Part shown: in pieces, positions 17,361-25,731 of the stretch
How positions within the stretch are numbered: position 1 is the stretch's first letter
How the letters are laid out: every line of letters starts with the position of its first letter
NCBI RefSeq assembly: GCF_022410465.1
Contig: NZ_JAJSON010000005.1
Span: 39,130 to 103,129 of the forward strand
Direction of reading: 5' to 3'
Origin: Christiangramia crocea
GTDB taxonomy: Bacteria; Bacteroidota; Bacteroidia; Flavobacteriales; Flavobacteriaceae
Length of the DNA: 64,000 nt
Program-made: the position numbers and the translations under genes
Notes under the pieces: generated by a model
Seen by the model: only the letters and a program-made list of their open reading frames with translations
What the model was told of the DNA's origin: nothing
Databases searched by the model: none

Positions 17361-18068
17361 TCACTCTGCCAAAGCCTTTTCTATAGCCTTCTGTACCAGG
17401 GGCTCCATCACATCATAACCTTTTTCGTTAGGATGGACCCCATCTTCTGAAAATTCCTTTTTCATTCCCCCATCCTCTCTGGCCATATGGCTGAAATAAT
17501 CAAGATAGATATGTCCGTTTTCTTCGGCATAAGTCTTAAGCCAGGAATTGATTCTGGCGATCTTTGAGACCGGTTCCAGGCCGGGACGCCAAGGGTAATC
17601 GTAAACCGGAAGCACAGCACTTAATATCACTTTTATATCTTTTTGTTTTGCCAGCACGGCCATGGCTTTGATATTATCAGTAATCATTTTTACAGAAGAG
17701 AAACCTGTATTACCTGCAATATCGTTAGTGCCTGCCAGGATCACCACGGCTTTGGGATTCAGGTCCAGTACATCCGGGGTGAACCTTATAAGCATCTGTG
17801 GGGTGGTTTGCCCACTAATACCTCTGCCTGCATAATTATTCTTTTTAAAGAATTCAGGATGCATATTTTTCCAGCCTTCGGTAATAGAGTTGCCCATAAA
17901 GACTACCGCAGGCCATTGGGAATTCTTTATGATCTCCTGATTTTCGTCATGATAGCGTTTTAGCTCAGCCCAGTCCTGTTCCATTAATTCCTGGTAATCT
18001 TGATTTTGTGCGTTTAAAGAAAGAAAAATTAGAAGAAAGCAGGTGAAAGAAAGCAGATATTTTAGCAT
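17361..18068 (-). CDS. Secreted GDSL/SGNH-family hydrolase
   Basis: SGNH-fold esterase/lipase of 235 residues after start correction. ATG at 18066-18068 is preferred to the one 27 nt upstream because it opens a clean signal peptide (MLKYLLSFTCFLLIFLSLNAQ). Block I is VFMGNSITEGW with the nucleophile Ser, block II includes GRGISGQT, block III AGTNDIAGN, and block V EDGVHPNEKGY with the catalytic Asp and His. Substrates could be acylated carbohydrates or lipids. It lies 94 bp upstream of the M28 peptidase on the same strand. Confidence 0.92.
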   Translation of the reverse strand: MLKYLLSFTCFLLIFLSLNAQNQDYQELMEQDWAELKRYHDENQEIIKNSQWPAVVFMGNSITEGWKNMHPEFFKKNNYAGRGISGQTTPQMLIRFTPDVLDLNPKAVVILAGTNDIAGNTGFSSVKMITDNIKAMAVLAKQKDIKVILSAVLPVYDYPWRPGLEPVSKIARINSWLKTYAEENGHIYLDYFSHMAREDGGMKKEFSEDGVHPNEKGYDVMEPLVQKAIEKALAE

Positions 18069-18176
18069 GAATAGAGATCTAAATAGGTTGAACATATATT
18101 TTAAAAGAGTAAAAATATCAAAAAAGCTTGAAATAGAAGCGGCTATGGAAAAGCCTGAAAAAAGTTTGGGAATTAG

Positions 18177-18208
18177 TTGTTGTAAATTAGAAAAGCTTAT
18201 TATATTTG
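18177..18208 (+). promoter_or_regulatory. Promoter of tRNA-Ser
   Basis: A textbook Bacteroidetes -7 box TATATTTG lies at 18201-18208, with TTG at 18180-18182 (18-bp gap) and another TTG at 18177-18179 as -33 candidates. The mature tRNA begins 11 bp after the -7 box. Confidence 0.65.
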
Positions 18209-18219
18209 CAACCGCTAAA

Positions 18220-18304
18220 GGAGAAATGGCAGAGTGGTCGAATGCGGCAGTCTTGAAAACTGTTGAGGGTCACACCTCCGGGGGTTCGAATCCCTCTTTC
18301 TCCG
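18220..18304 (+). tRNA. tRNA-Ser (anticodon UGA)
   Basis: The acceptor arms GGAGAAA (18220-18226) and TTTCTCC (18297-18303) pair fully. The anticodon loop reads CTTGAAA with anticodon TGA, a long variable arm follows as expected for serine tRNA, and the T-loop contains GGTTCGAATCC. Length is 85 nt to the discriminator G. CCA is not encoded; the sequence after the discriminator is CAAAG. A strong terminator begins 6 bp later. Confidence 0.96.
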
Positions 18305-18309
18305 CAAAG

Positions 18310-18341
18310 AAAAAACCGCAACGGATGTTGCGGTTTTTTTG
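18310..18341 (+). terminator. Rho-independent terminator of tRNA-Ser
   Basis: CCGCAAC (18316-18322) pairs with GTTGCGG (18327-18333) and is followed by a run of seven T. It directly follows the tRNA gene. Confidence 0.9.
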
Positions 18342-18442
18342 TTTTAAGTCAGTTTCAGATCTGGCAGATCCGTTAGAAAAATTGAGATACTTCATTTCTT
18401 TCTTCTAAACATATTGTCAACATTCACAACTGATGCTTGTAG

Positions 18443-18751
18443 TTATTTTCGATGCCATCTTCTGGTAAACCAACAAACACATAATTGGAGGAATACAGTT
18501 AGTAATATGGAGATGAGTAAATGTTGCAGAATAAGAGATGTGGGTCCAGAGAGTATAGTTGGATGAGGGAAAACATTTTCCGGGGAATCTTCAATGATGA
18601 AACCCATAACTCCGAAAGTCAGAATTAACGCTATGTACAGGCTATAAAATATACCGTTCTTTTGTCTGGTCCATTTATAATAGACAGCAAAGGATACCCA
18701 GAATACCCACAGAATCCAGAGGATTAGAAAGTAGGAGGTAAGGTTTGCCAT
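18443..18751 (-). CDS. Small membrane protein of unknown function
   Basis: A 102-residue protein with three hydrophobic segments (about 5-25, 35-53 and 72-94) and basic ends (YYKWTRQK after the first segment, FTRRWHRK at the C-terminus). No family is recognised. It stands alone, with the tRNA-Ser terminator on one side and the DUF1080 gene on the other. The coding call rests on the open frame and the regular membrane topology. Confidence 0.6.
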   Translation of the reverse strand: MANLTSYFLILWILWVFWVSFAVYYKWTRQKNGIFYSLYIALILTFGVMGFIIEDSPENVFPHPTILSGPTSLILQHLLISILLTVFLQLCVCWFTRRWHRK

Positions 18752-18860
18752 GTTTGAACTGTCTTTCTGAATCTTCAGGATGAGAAAAATAAGATTAAAT
18801 TCTTCGCATCGTTCATTATGAACTAAGGATAATAATCAATTATTATTTCTCAATTGTTAA

Positions 18861-19646
18861 TTAAAGCTTTCTAACCCAGATATTCCTGAACTGCACCGGG
18901 GTGCCATGGTCCTGGAGAGCGATCACATCTTCGCCATGGGCTTCAGGATAGTTGTGTAAGCCAATATAAAGGGTAAGGCCCTGTATACTGGTGTTGTGTT
19001 GCACTACGACTCCATTGTGTAATACAGTGATCCTGGCGGGACTTTCCAGGTTGCCGTCTTCCCCAAATCGCGGAGCGGTATAGATCACATCGTAGGTGTT
19101 CCATTCGTCAGGAGAACGCATGGCATTTACCAGGGGCGGCTTATCTTTGTATATGCTTCCTGCCTGGCCGTTGCTATAGGTCCGGTTGTTGTAAGAGTCA
19201 AGTATCTGCAATTCATACCTGTTTTGAAGAAAAAGACCACTGTTTCCCCTTCCCTGTCCCGAATACTGGACCTCATCTGGGGCGCTCCATTCAAGGTGTA
19301 ACTGTACATCGCCGAACTTCATTTTTGTCTGAATGCCGCCGGTGCCGGGAACTACTTCAAAATACCCATCTTTGATGGCCCAGGGTGCCGGTTTACTGGT
19401 GTCTTTCTGGCTCACCCAGTGTTCCAGACCGTTAGCATTAAAAAGTTTAATAGCGTCTGAGGGAGCTTCTCCAGGCTTGTCTCCAGGAGTGATCACTTCT
19501 ACCTCGGGTTCCCAGATCTCCGTCATTTCCGGTTTCATGGGCATGGGGGATTCTTCGGGTGGTGTGGTGGGATAGTTTTTTTGAGCAATAGCAGAGGTGG
19601 AAGCTAAAATTAGGATCGTCAACAGATAATGATGGCTTTTTTTCAT
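18861..19646 (-). CDS. Secreted DUF1080 (3-keto-disaccharide hydrolase-like) protein
   Basis: Exported concanavalin-like beta-sandwich protein of 261 residues. A signal peptide (YLLTILILASTSAIAQ) is followed by a Pro-rich linker. The DUF1080 domain runs from about 65 to 261, with DAIKLFNANGLEHWVSQ, the LHLEWSAPDEV strand, GNSGLFLQNRYELQILDSY, and the C-terminal LQDHGTPVQFRNIWVRKL. The family is linked to glycan hydrolysis, including 3-keto-glucosides. Substrate here is unknown, and no sugar oxidoreductase lies beside it. Confidence 0.92.
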   Translation of the reverse strand: MKKSHHYLLTILILASTSAIAQKNYPTTPPEESPMPMKPEMTEIWEPEVEVITPGDKPGEAPSDAIKLFNANGLEHWVSQKDTSKPAPWAIKDGYFEVVPGTGGIQTKMKFGDVQLHLEWSAPDEVQYSGQGRGNSGLFLQNRYELQILDSYNNRTYSNGQAGSIYKDKPPLVNAMRSPDEWNTYDVIYTAPRFGEDGNLESPARITVLHNGVVVQHNTSIQGLTLYIGLHNYPEAHGEDVIALQDHGTPVQFRNIWVRKL

Positions 19647-19805
19647 GAAATTTTATTTACTGATTCAATGCTTCTAAAATAAACACTTTTTTATGGCTTC
19701 AGCCAGAAAATAGAGAAGAAGAGAGCAATATTTCTTTTTAGACTTAAATGAATGGAAGCAAATAAGAGGCTGAAGTATAAAGAATAGACAATCAGGATTC
19801 CTGAT

Positions 19806-19979
19806 CTAAGTCTTCATTTTTCTTTCATTAAGGTAAGCCTTATCGGTAAGGTCCAGGATCATAGGGGTGATACTCGTTTTGCCGTTTTTGATGGCCCATC
19901 GATCAGAGTCCTCTTCTTCAGGTTCTACTGGAAAAACTGTGAACCAGTAATGCTGCCTTCCTATAGGATCCTTTCCCAT
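19806..19979 (-). CDS. Small hypothetical protein, 57 residues
   Basis: An ATG at 19977-19979 opens a 57-residue frame ending at TAG 19806-19808. The product begins MGKDPIGRQHYWFTVFPVEP and continues with an acidic EEED stretch, then DRWAIKNGKTSITP and a Lys-rich end. Composition (Trp, acidic and basic residues, no low complexity) looks protein-like, but no family is recognised. It is the only coding candidate in the 640-bp gap 19647-20285. Confidence 0.5.
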   Translation of the reverse strand: MGKDPIGRQHYWFTVFPVEPEEEDSDRWAIKNGKTSITPMILDLTDKAYLNERKMKT

Positions 19980-20129
19980 TCTTTAAAATTCGTCTCTACT
20001 CCCGAATGAGATTTCCACTAATATAACGGGTATATAAAATTTAAAAACCGGCTGAAAATTTTCTCACTATCAGACTTCGGAAACGACGTTAAATAATATC
20101 TAAATTTATTTATCAGAACAAATTTTTAG

Positions 20130-20222
20130 TATCTTTATGACTGTCATTCAGGGTGCTACATTAAGTTGAGCTGAGAATACACCCGTAGATTGTCTGGATA
20201 ATGCCAGATAAAGAGTATGACA
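20130..20222 (+). promoter_or_regulatory. TPP (thiamine pyrophosphate) riboswitch-like element without a downstream gene
   Basis: A -7-like box TATCTTTA lies at 20130-20137. The aptamer follows: P1 is TGTCAT (20142-20147) with ATGACA (20217-20222). The THI-box core reads CAGGGTGCT, then AGCTGAGAATACACCC, and then CTGGATAATGCCAG, which matches the conserved P5 element exactly. The strand after it (ATAAAGAG) departs from the usual GCGTAGGGA, so P4 may be weak. A hairpin with T-rich tail follows at once, and then the 3' end of a convergent tolC-like gene. No thiamine gene is present on this strand. Confidence 0.8.
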
Positions 20223-20225
20223 TTC

Positions 20226-20272
20226 AAAGGGAACAGTTAATGTGAAATATTCATTTTTGTTCCCTTTGTTAC
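20226..20272. terminator. Terminator between the riboswitch and the tolC-like gene
   Basis: AAAGGGAACA (20226-20235) pairs perfectly with TGTTCCCTTT (20258-20267), with inner pairing AATG/CATT. It could be the riboswitch expression platform on the plus strand and may also end the minus-strand export operon that stops at 20286. The T-tract is imperfect on both sides. Confidence 0.8.
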
Positions 20273-20285
20273 TTTTAAAGAATTC

Positions 20286-21677
20286 TCAAATTTCTGGTAT
20301 CCTGGCCATTATTCTGAATAGTTCTGCTTTGCTGTAAAGAAGTTTATTCTGCAGTAAGATGTTCTTTTGACGGGCCGCTATCAAACTGGATTCCCTTGAA
20401 TTCACAAGGAAAACTGAACTTTCTCCCAATTCAAGCTTTCTTTCTTCTGCGCGAAGCATTTTTTCATAGCTGTCTATGAGGTTGTTCATTATTTTACTCT
20501 GCTCACTGAGTGACCCTACTTCTGTCCTAAGTGAGAGGATCTTGTTCTGTAAGGTCACACGTTGACTTATAAGATCAAATCCTGCGTTCTCAAGTTTTAG
20601 TTTGGCCAGTTGCAGTTCACCTCTTTCTTTTCTCAGGAACAATGGAATGCTGAAATTCATTCCAAATTTATAATCATCATAATTAAGGCTGTTAATTCCC
20701 TCAATTTCACTGCTAAGAAAGTTGTATTCGAGGTCAAGTTTGGGGAGGAGCTTGTTTGCTTTTAATTTTTTATCAAATTCAAATGCCCGAATCTTATAAT
20801 TCAAAGACCGTAATTTAGGATGATCATCTAGATCAGAAAGTTCATTTATCTCAAGGATCTCATCTAACTTTACCGGTAATTCCCTATCGGGGAACATATT
20901 TTCCTTCAGTTCCAGTGGCGTATTTTCCTGTCCCCATAGAAAATTAGATAGGTGAAGAGATGCCTTCATGTAATCAAGTCTTGCCTGTTCAAGATTTAAT
21001 TTACGGTCCTGGACGGTAAGACTGGCTTCAAGGGTATCTATGGCCGGTTTGTCACCAAGTTCATAACTTTTTACAATTCCCTTGAAGCGGGTTTCAGCAT
21101 TTTTGGCGAAGTTCCTGTAAAGCAACAAGTGTCTGTAGGTTTTCAACCAGTCAAAATAAGCCAGCGAGGCTTCATACAGTATACTGTTTACAGCGATTTG
21201 TCGCTCAAGTTCTGACTGCTCCCGAAAGATCCTTGCCTGTTTTAGAGAAGCCATTCTTTCATTGATGAGAAGTCCCTGGGCTACAGGGATGGCAATTCCT
21301 GCAGAAAATAGGCCGTCTTCAGGTGTCTTATTCTGTGGATTCAGAAATTCACCTGAGTTATTTTCAAATTTTGCTTTAAGTTCAATACCATACCAGGTTG
21401 GGATCTTAAAACTGGAAGTAAGAATATCATAATATTCAGTCTGCTTGAAATCTTTTCGGTCATAATCCACTTCAATTTTAGGGTCAAAATTTCCCCTGGA
21501 TTTTCTTACTTCAGCTTCAGCCCGGTCTACCATTATCCCGGCCTGTTTCACTACGGGATGATAGGTTTTGACCATATTTAAATATTCTCTGAAGCCAAGC
21601 GAGAGACTGTCTGTTTCCTGTGAACTGAGTAAGGAAGGCAGAATTAACAACAATATGAAAATCCCAGTGTGCTTCAT
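20286..21677 (-). CDS. TolC-family outer membrane efflux protein
   Basis: Outer membrane channel component of a tripartite exporter, 463 residues with a signal peptide (GIFILLLILPSLLSSQ). The TolC/OEP architecture shows two repeats of long heptad-rich helices, with typical segments AEAEVRKSRGNFDPKIEVDYD, LQDRKLNLEQARLDYMKASL-like helices, and LRAEERKLELGESSVFLVNSRE near the C-terminus. It is the last gene of the tetR-ABC-hlyD-tolC operon; its start overlaps the hlyD stop by 4 bp. Confidence 0.92.
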   Translation of the reverse strand: MKHTGIFILLLILPSLLSSQETDSLSLGFREYLNMVKTYHPVVKQAGIMVDRAEAEVRKSRGNFDPKIEVDYDRKDFKQTEYYDILTSSFKIPTWYGIELKAKFENNSGEFLNPQNKTPEDGLFSAGIAIPVAQGLLINERMASLKQARIFREQSELERQIAVNSILYEASLAYFDWLKTYRHLLLYRNFAKNAETRFKGIVKSYELGDKPAIDTLEASLTVQDRKLNLEQARLDYMKASLHLSNFLWGQENTPLELKENMFPDRELPVKLDEILEINELSDLDDHPKLRSLNYKIRAFEFDKKLKANKLLPKLDLEYNFLSSEIEGINSLNYDDYKFGMNFSIPLFLRKERGELQLAKLKLENAGFDLISQRVTLQNKILSLRTEVGSLSEQSKIMNNLIDSYEKMLRAEERKLELGESSVFLVNSRESSLIAARQKNILLQNKLLYSKAELFRIMARIPEI

Positions 21678-23020
21678 TTTTTTTGTTCAATTTTGTTTTC
21701 AGGATCATAATAATTTGGAGGGAAACCATTAAGATGGCGCCATATCTCATACCAGATTGGTACATCCTCCAAAAGAGCCAGTGTATTTGCTCCAGAGCCT
21801 ATTCTAAGGGCATCGGGCCATTCGTGATCTTTAGAATCCGGGGCCAGTAATACCCTGTATTTTCCATTCTCACTGATATAATTTTCTATAGCTACGACCT
21901 CTGCACCATAGGTCCCATAAGAAACATTTGGCCATCCGCTGAATACAATTGCAGGCCAGCCGTCAAATCTTACGCGAACTTTCTCTCCTACATGAAGCAA
22001 GGGTAAATCCAAAGGATTTACAAAGGTTTCCACGGCAAGATCATAATTAGCCGGCATAATATTTACCAGTTTTTCTCCTTCCTTGAAAGTTTCACCTATA
22101 CCCCCAAACAGGGCCTTATTAATGTAACCGTCCTGCGGAGCTCTCACATAATAGAGATCTTCCCTTAGATCATAATTAACATAGGCATTCTCAAGTTTAC
22201 TTACTTCTGCTTCAGTATCGAATCTCATTGACCGTGCTGTAGATCTTTCGCTCTTTGTTTTTGAGATTTTATCACTATATTCAGCGGTGATCCTGTTTAT
22301 TTCCAGTTTTGCATTTATAAGTTCGTTTCTACTTGCCATCAGTTTATTCTGCTGTGAAATAAACTTAGCCTGGTTTTCCTGGAGTTTCAGCCTTTTTTCT
22401 TCAACATCGGTAACAGCCTTCAGGCCTTCCTCCTGCAATTGTCGGGTTCGGTTATATTGTGTTTCGGCTATACTAAGATTGGTCTTTGCCGCTTCCAGGT
22501 CTATACTATCGCTTAGAATTTTTAATCTGGCCTGTTCCAGTTTATTCTGGGCCTGTTCCAATTTAAGTTCCCTTTCCTGGTTTAAAGCAATTATCTGGTC
22601 TTCCAGGGCTTCTATCTTTTCATCATAAGAAACCAGGGAGTTTGATTTGGCCCTCACCTGATCACCGGTTCTTTTTACGAGCTCAGGGTCCATATATTCA
22701 TTTTTGATCTCAGTAATATGGAGAATAGTATCTCCTTTTTCCACGAAATCCCCTTCTCTTACAAACCACTTGTTGATCTGTCCCGGGATGGGAGATTGAA
22801 TGGTTTGAGGGCGATGTTCCGGGTTTAGGGTAGTGACTGAGCCTGTTCCGGAGATCGTTTGAGTCCACGGAAGAAAAAGGATAATGATACCCGCTGCGCT
22901 GAAGTATTTCAGAAAGCGATTGAAATACTTATAATGCCGCTGGTGGAAAACCTTTTTGCCAGCTTCGTATTGGCTAAGGTCCACCTTTTCGTGCAATGTA
23001 TTTTTGGTGATGTTTAACAT
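21674..23020 (-). CDS. HlyD-family membrane fusion protein
   Basis: Periplasmic adaptor of 448 residues linking the inner membrane ABC protein to the TolC channel. A single membrane anchor lies at about 37-53 (FSAAGIIILFLPWTQTISG). The lipoyl/barrel halves flank a long coiled coil from about 115 to 285 (repeated LE/KL heptads such as ALEDQIIALNQERELKLEQ). The motif PQTIQSPIPGQINKWFVREGDFV starts the first half-lipoyl and YYVRAPQDGYINKALFGGIGETFKEG the second. Two bp separate it from the ABC gene and it overlaps tolC by 4 bp. Confidence 0.93.
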   Translation of the reverse strand: MLNITKNTLHEKVDLSQYEAGKKVFHQRHYKYFNRFLKYFSAAGIIILFLPWTQTISGTGSVTTLNPEHRPQTIQSPIPGQINKWFVREGDFVEKGDTILHITEIKNEYMDPELVKRTGDQVRAKSNSLVSYDEKIEALEDQIIALNQERELKLEQAQNKLEQARLKILSDSIDLEAAKTNLSIAETQYNRTRQLQEEGLKAVTDVEEKRLKLQENQAKFISQQNKLMASRNELINAKLEINRITAEYSDKISKTKSERSTARSMRFDTEAEVSKLENAYVNYDLREDLYYVRAPQDGYINKALFGGIGETFKEGEKLVNIMPANYDLAVETFVNPLDLPLLHVGEKVRVRFDGWPAIVFSGWPNVSYGTYGAEVVAIENYISENGKYRVLLAPDSKDHEWPDALRIGSGANTLALLEDVPIWYEIWRHLNGFPPNYYDPENKIEQKK

Positions 23021-23022
23021 TT

Positions 23023-24687
23023 TTATAAACTGTTTTTTATCTCTCCGTTTTCCAGACTGATTTTTTTATTGGCGTATTTCCTCCAGATCCTGTCCTGGCT
23101 AGTGACGATTATAGACCAGTTCTGATTTGGGCTGAAAAGAAAATTTAGGATCCTTTCAACTTCAGTTTCATCTATCTGGTTAAGAGGATCGTTCAGGATA
23201 AGCAAATGCGGTTTTCTAACTATACTTCTGGCAAGTACTATCTTTTTTGCAATAGTATGGGGAAGTTGCCTTCCTTCCGGAAAAATTACGGTATCGAGTC
23301 CTTTTGGTTGTTCTTTTACGAAATCGATAAGCCCTGTATCTCTTAATACTTCTGATATTTCCTTTTGTGATATGGTTTTATCTCCAAAAGTGATATTCTC
23401 CAGCAAAGTACCTTCAAAGGGGCTTTCCTCTGAAATGGATTGTCCTAATAGAGAACGATAGTGGTTCAGATTGATATTCTGAAGTGAAATTCCATTGATG
23501 TAAATCTTTCCTGAAGTAGGTTCTAATAAACCGGCTATGATTTTAAGCAGAGTGGATTTTCCTGATCCATTAGGACCATCAAGTATGATCTTATCTCCGG
23601 GTTCAATTTTAAGATTTATATCTTTCAGGATCTCTGCACCATCTGCCGTAACATATCCAATATTTTTAAGTTCTATGGTAAGGGAAGCATTCTCTGAAAA
23701 GCTTTTATCTTCATTAACAGGTTCCAGTTCCTTATCTACCACCTCACCAAGTTTTTCAAGTGAAGTAAGTACGTCGTAAAAGTTCTCTAAGCCTATGATC
23801 ATTTTTTCTACCGAACTAATTATGAGTAGTATAATGATTTCGGCCGCTACAAACTGGCCTATATTCATCTGTTGGTTAAGTACCAGCAATCCCCCGATGA
23901 TCAATAATCCAGCCGTAACCAGAACCTTAAAAATGATCATTTGTATGAATTGTAATCTTAAGATACGGAAATGGTTCTCCCTGGCATCAAGGTATTTGCT
24001 AACCAGCTTATCGTTTTTTGTGATCGCCAGGTTGGTGCGGCCCGAGATCTTAAAACTGATGAGGGTACGGGCTACTTCCTGAATCCAGTGAGCAATCCTG
24101 TACTTCATTTTGGATTCTTTAATACTGGTATTTAATCCCGCTTTTCCTGTAAAGCGAAATACCAGGAAAATTAGAAGAACCAGTAGAATGCCATAGATTA
24201 TGAAAAATGGATGATATAATGATAAAAGGATGAGCCCGAAAGTGATCTGGAATATTGCAGCAGGGAAATCAAGAACGAGTTTTGAAATTCCCTTTTGTAT
24301 GCTCAAAACGTCAAAAAAACGGTTAGCCAGCTCAGGAGGATAAAAGTTATGCAATTGGGACATCTTGATTTTTGGAAATCGATAAGTGAACTCAAAAGAA
24401 GCCCGTGTGAATATCTTTTGCTGAACATTTTCAAGGATACGTATTTGCATAAGCTGAAGTATCCCTACAAATCCAACTCCCAGTGTAACCAGGCTTACAA
24501 GCACTATCCATGAAGTTGAAATACGGGCACCCTGGATAAGGTTAATGATAGCCTGGATTCCAAGGGGCACAGATAGATTGACAATTCCTGCAAAGATCGC
24601 ATAGTAGAGGATCTGCATGAAATCTTTCTTTTCAAGCTTTAGAAGCCCTGTAAATCTTTGCCAGGTTGTGAGGGTGGTCTTAGACAT
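23023..24687 (-). CDS. ABC exporter subunit with fused membrane and degenerate ATPase domains
   Basis: Inner membrane half-transporter of 554 residues. Six hydrophobic segments span about 28-295 and an ATPase domain about 335-554. Walker A is intact (GPNGSGKST, 371-379) and the Q-loop Gln416 is present. The signature LSGGQ is replaced by LPHTI (475-479), the Walker B end reads ILND instead of ILDE (Asn499, Asp500), and the H-loop His is Gln531. There is no N-terminal C39 peptidase domain. Substrate is unknown. It overlaps tetR by 8 bp and is followed by hlyD, so it belongs to a type I-like export unit. Confidence 0.9.
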   Translation of the reverse strand: MSKTTLTTWQRFTGLLKLEKKDFMQILYYAIFAGIVNLSVPLGIQAIINLIQGARISTSWIVLVSLVTLGVGFVGILQLMQIRILENVQQKIFTRASFEFTYRFPKIKMSQLHNFYPPELANRFFDVLSIQKGISKLVLDFPAAIFQITFGLILLSLYHPFFIIYGILLVLLIFLVFRFTGKAGLNTSIKESKMKYRIAHWIQEVARTLISFKISGRTNLAITKNDKLVSKYLDARENHFRILRLQFIQMIIFKVLVTAGLLIIGGLLVLNQQMNIGQFVAAEIIILLIISSVEKMIIGLENFYDVLTSLEKLGEVVDKELEPVNEDKSFSENASLTIELKNIGYVTADGAEILKDINLKIEPGDKIILDGPNGSGKSTLLKIIAGLLEPTSGKIYINGISLQNINLNHYRSLLGQSISEESPFEGTLLENITFGDKTISQKEISEVLRDTGLIDFVKEQPKGLDTVIFPEGRQLPHTIAKKIVLARSIVRKPHLLILNDPLNQIDETEVERILNFLFSPNQNWSIIVTSQDRIWRKYANKKISLENGEIKNSL

Positions 24688-25366
24688 TATCTTTCATGTT
24701 TAATACGCTAATAATAAGGTGCCGGAAATAAACAGGAGGCATTACCTTTTTATTGCAATCTGTTATTGAAGTGAAATGGTCTTTTAAAAAATGCTGATGC
24801 AAGGCTCCTTCTATGATCATACTTGCCAGGCTTCCCGGATAAGGATAGGAAGATTGCACTTCGAGGATCATTTCCCGTATTCTGTGAACAAGTCGTTTGT
24901 AAACAAGAAAATAACCTTCCCTGTTTTCGTCGTCAACCTCTTTGGTTAAAAATGACTTGGAAGATTCATTGATGATGATCTGGTTTAGAGCTACTTCGTT
25001 GATGTGACCAAATGAATCATCTTTTTTAACGGTCTCAGTAACGACCTCTATTGCTTTCAATAATTTTTGAGAGGGATCAGTAATACTGTTGGTTGCGAAA
25101 ACCAGCTGATATTCTTTCCACCCCCAGTACCATGAAGTTAGATAAACCAATAACTTGTGCTTATTCTCAAAGTAGCGATAGATTGAACTTTCATTAGATT
25201 TTATTTTTATTCCCAGTTTTTTAAAAGTGAAATTCTCAAAACCAATTTCATGAATTAGTAATATCCCATTTTCTACAATGCGCCTTCCTAATGCCGTAGA
25301 CTCGGGATCCTTTATATAGACCTTATCATTTACACTTATTTTAAGGTCCTGTAACAAGTATTTCAT
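24680..25366 (-). CDS. TetR-family transcriptional regulator of the export operon
   Basis: Regulator of 228 residues from the ATG at 25364-25366, preferred to a TTG 21 nt upstream. The N-terminal helix-turn-helix spans about 28-75, with ILLIHEIGFENFTFKKLGIKI, then NESSIYRYFENKHKLLVYL as the recognition helix region, which is classic TetR/AcrR. The C-terminal ligand domain is unlike any recognised one. It overlaps the ABC gene by 8 bp and a strong palindrome lies 42 bp upstream of its start, so autoregulation of the whole operon is likely (inferred). Confidence 0.9.
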   Translation of the reverse strand: MKYLLQDLKISVNDKVYIKDPESTALGRRIVENGILLIHEIGFENFTFKKLGIKIKSNESSIYRYFENKHKLLVYLTSWYWGWKEYQLVFATNSITDPSQKLLKAIEVVTETVKKDDSFGHINEVALNQIIINESSKSFLTKEVDDENREGYFLVYKRLVHRIREMILEVQSSYPYPGSLASMIIEGALHQHFLKDHFTSITDCNKKVMPPVYFRHLIISVLNMKDNV

Positions 25367-25407
25367 GTTTAAAACATTTGCTGTCAAAGATAATAGTAAA
25401 AATGTTA

Positions 25408-25432
25408 TAAATAATAGTAAAACTATTATTTA
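25408..25432. promoter_or_regulatory. Palindromic operator candidate for the TetR regulator
   Basis: TAAATAATAGT (25408-25418) is perfectly inverted as ACTATTATTTA (25422-25432) around AAA. A half-site TAATAGT recurs at 25391-25397, closer to the tetR start. Position, symmetry and the extra half-site fit a TetR operator. The remaining gap up to serA (25433-25731) is AT-rich and shows no RNA element or gene; a TATATTTC box lies just before the serA ATG. Confidence 0.65.
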
Positions 25433-25731
25433 ACAATAAATTGATAATTGCATAACTTTTAGTTTAAGGCTTAATGGTTGTGTAAAGAAAGAACCTGTGC
25501 CTGACTGAAACATTGAGCTTTTTCCATGCCTGGAAAAAATATTTTTTTTAAAAGCTATATTTCATTCAAAAAAAAGGGGAAAAACAATTTCAAATTCCAG
25601 ATTTTGAAAATTAATAAAGGAATTTTTGCGGATACCGTAAATGCTTAATTATTCCCTTAAATACCTGTTTTTAAATGCTTCAAAAAGACTTAGTTTTATC
25701 CATTCAATTTTAAAGGATTTTATATTTCGGC

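Noticed and set aside
18220..18304. tRNA-Ser as an integration site for a mobile element
   Set aside because: No integrase, no direct repeat of the tRNA end and no foreign-looking block follows it in the window.
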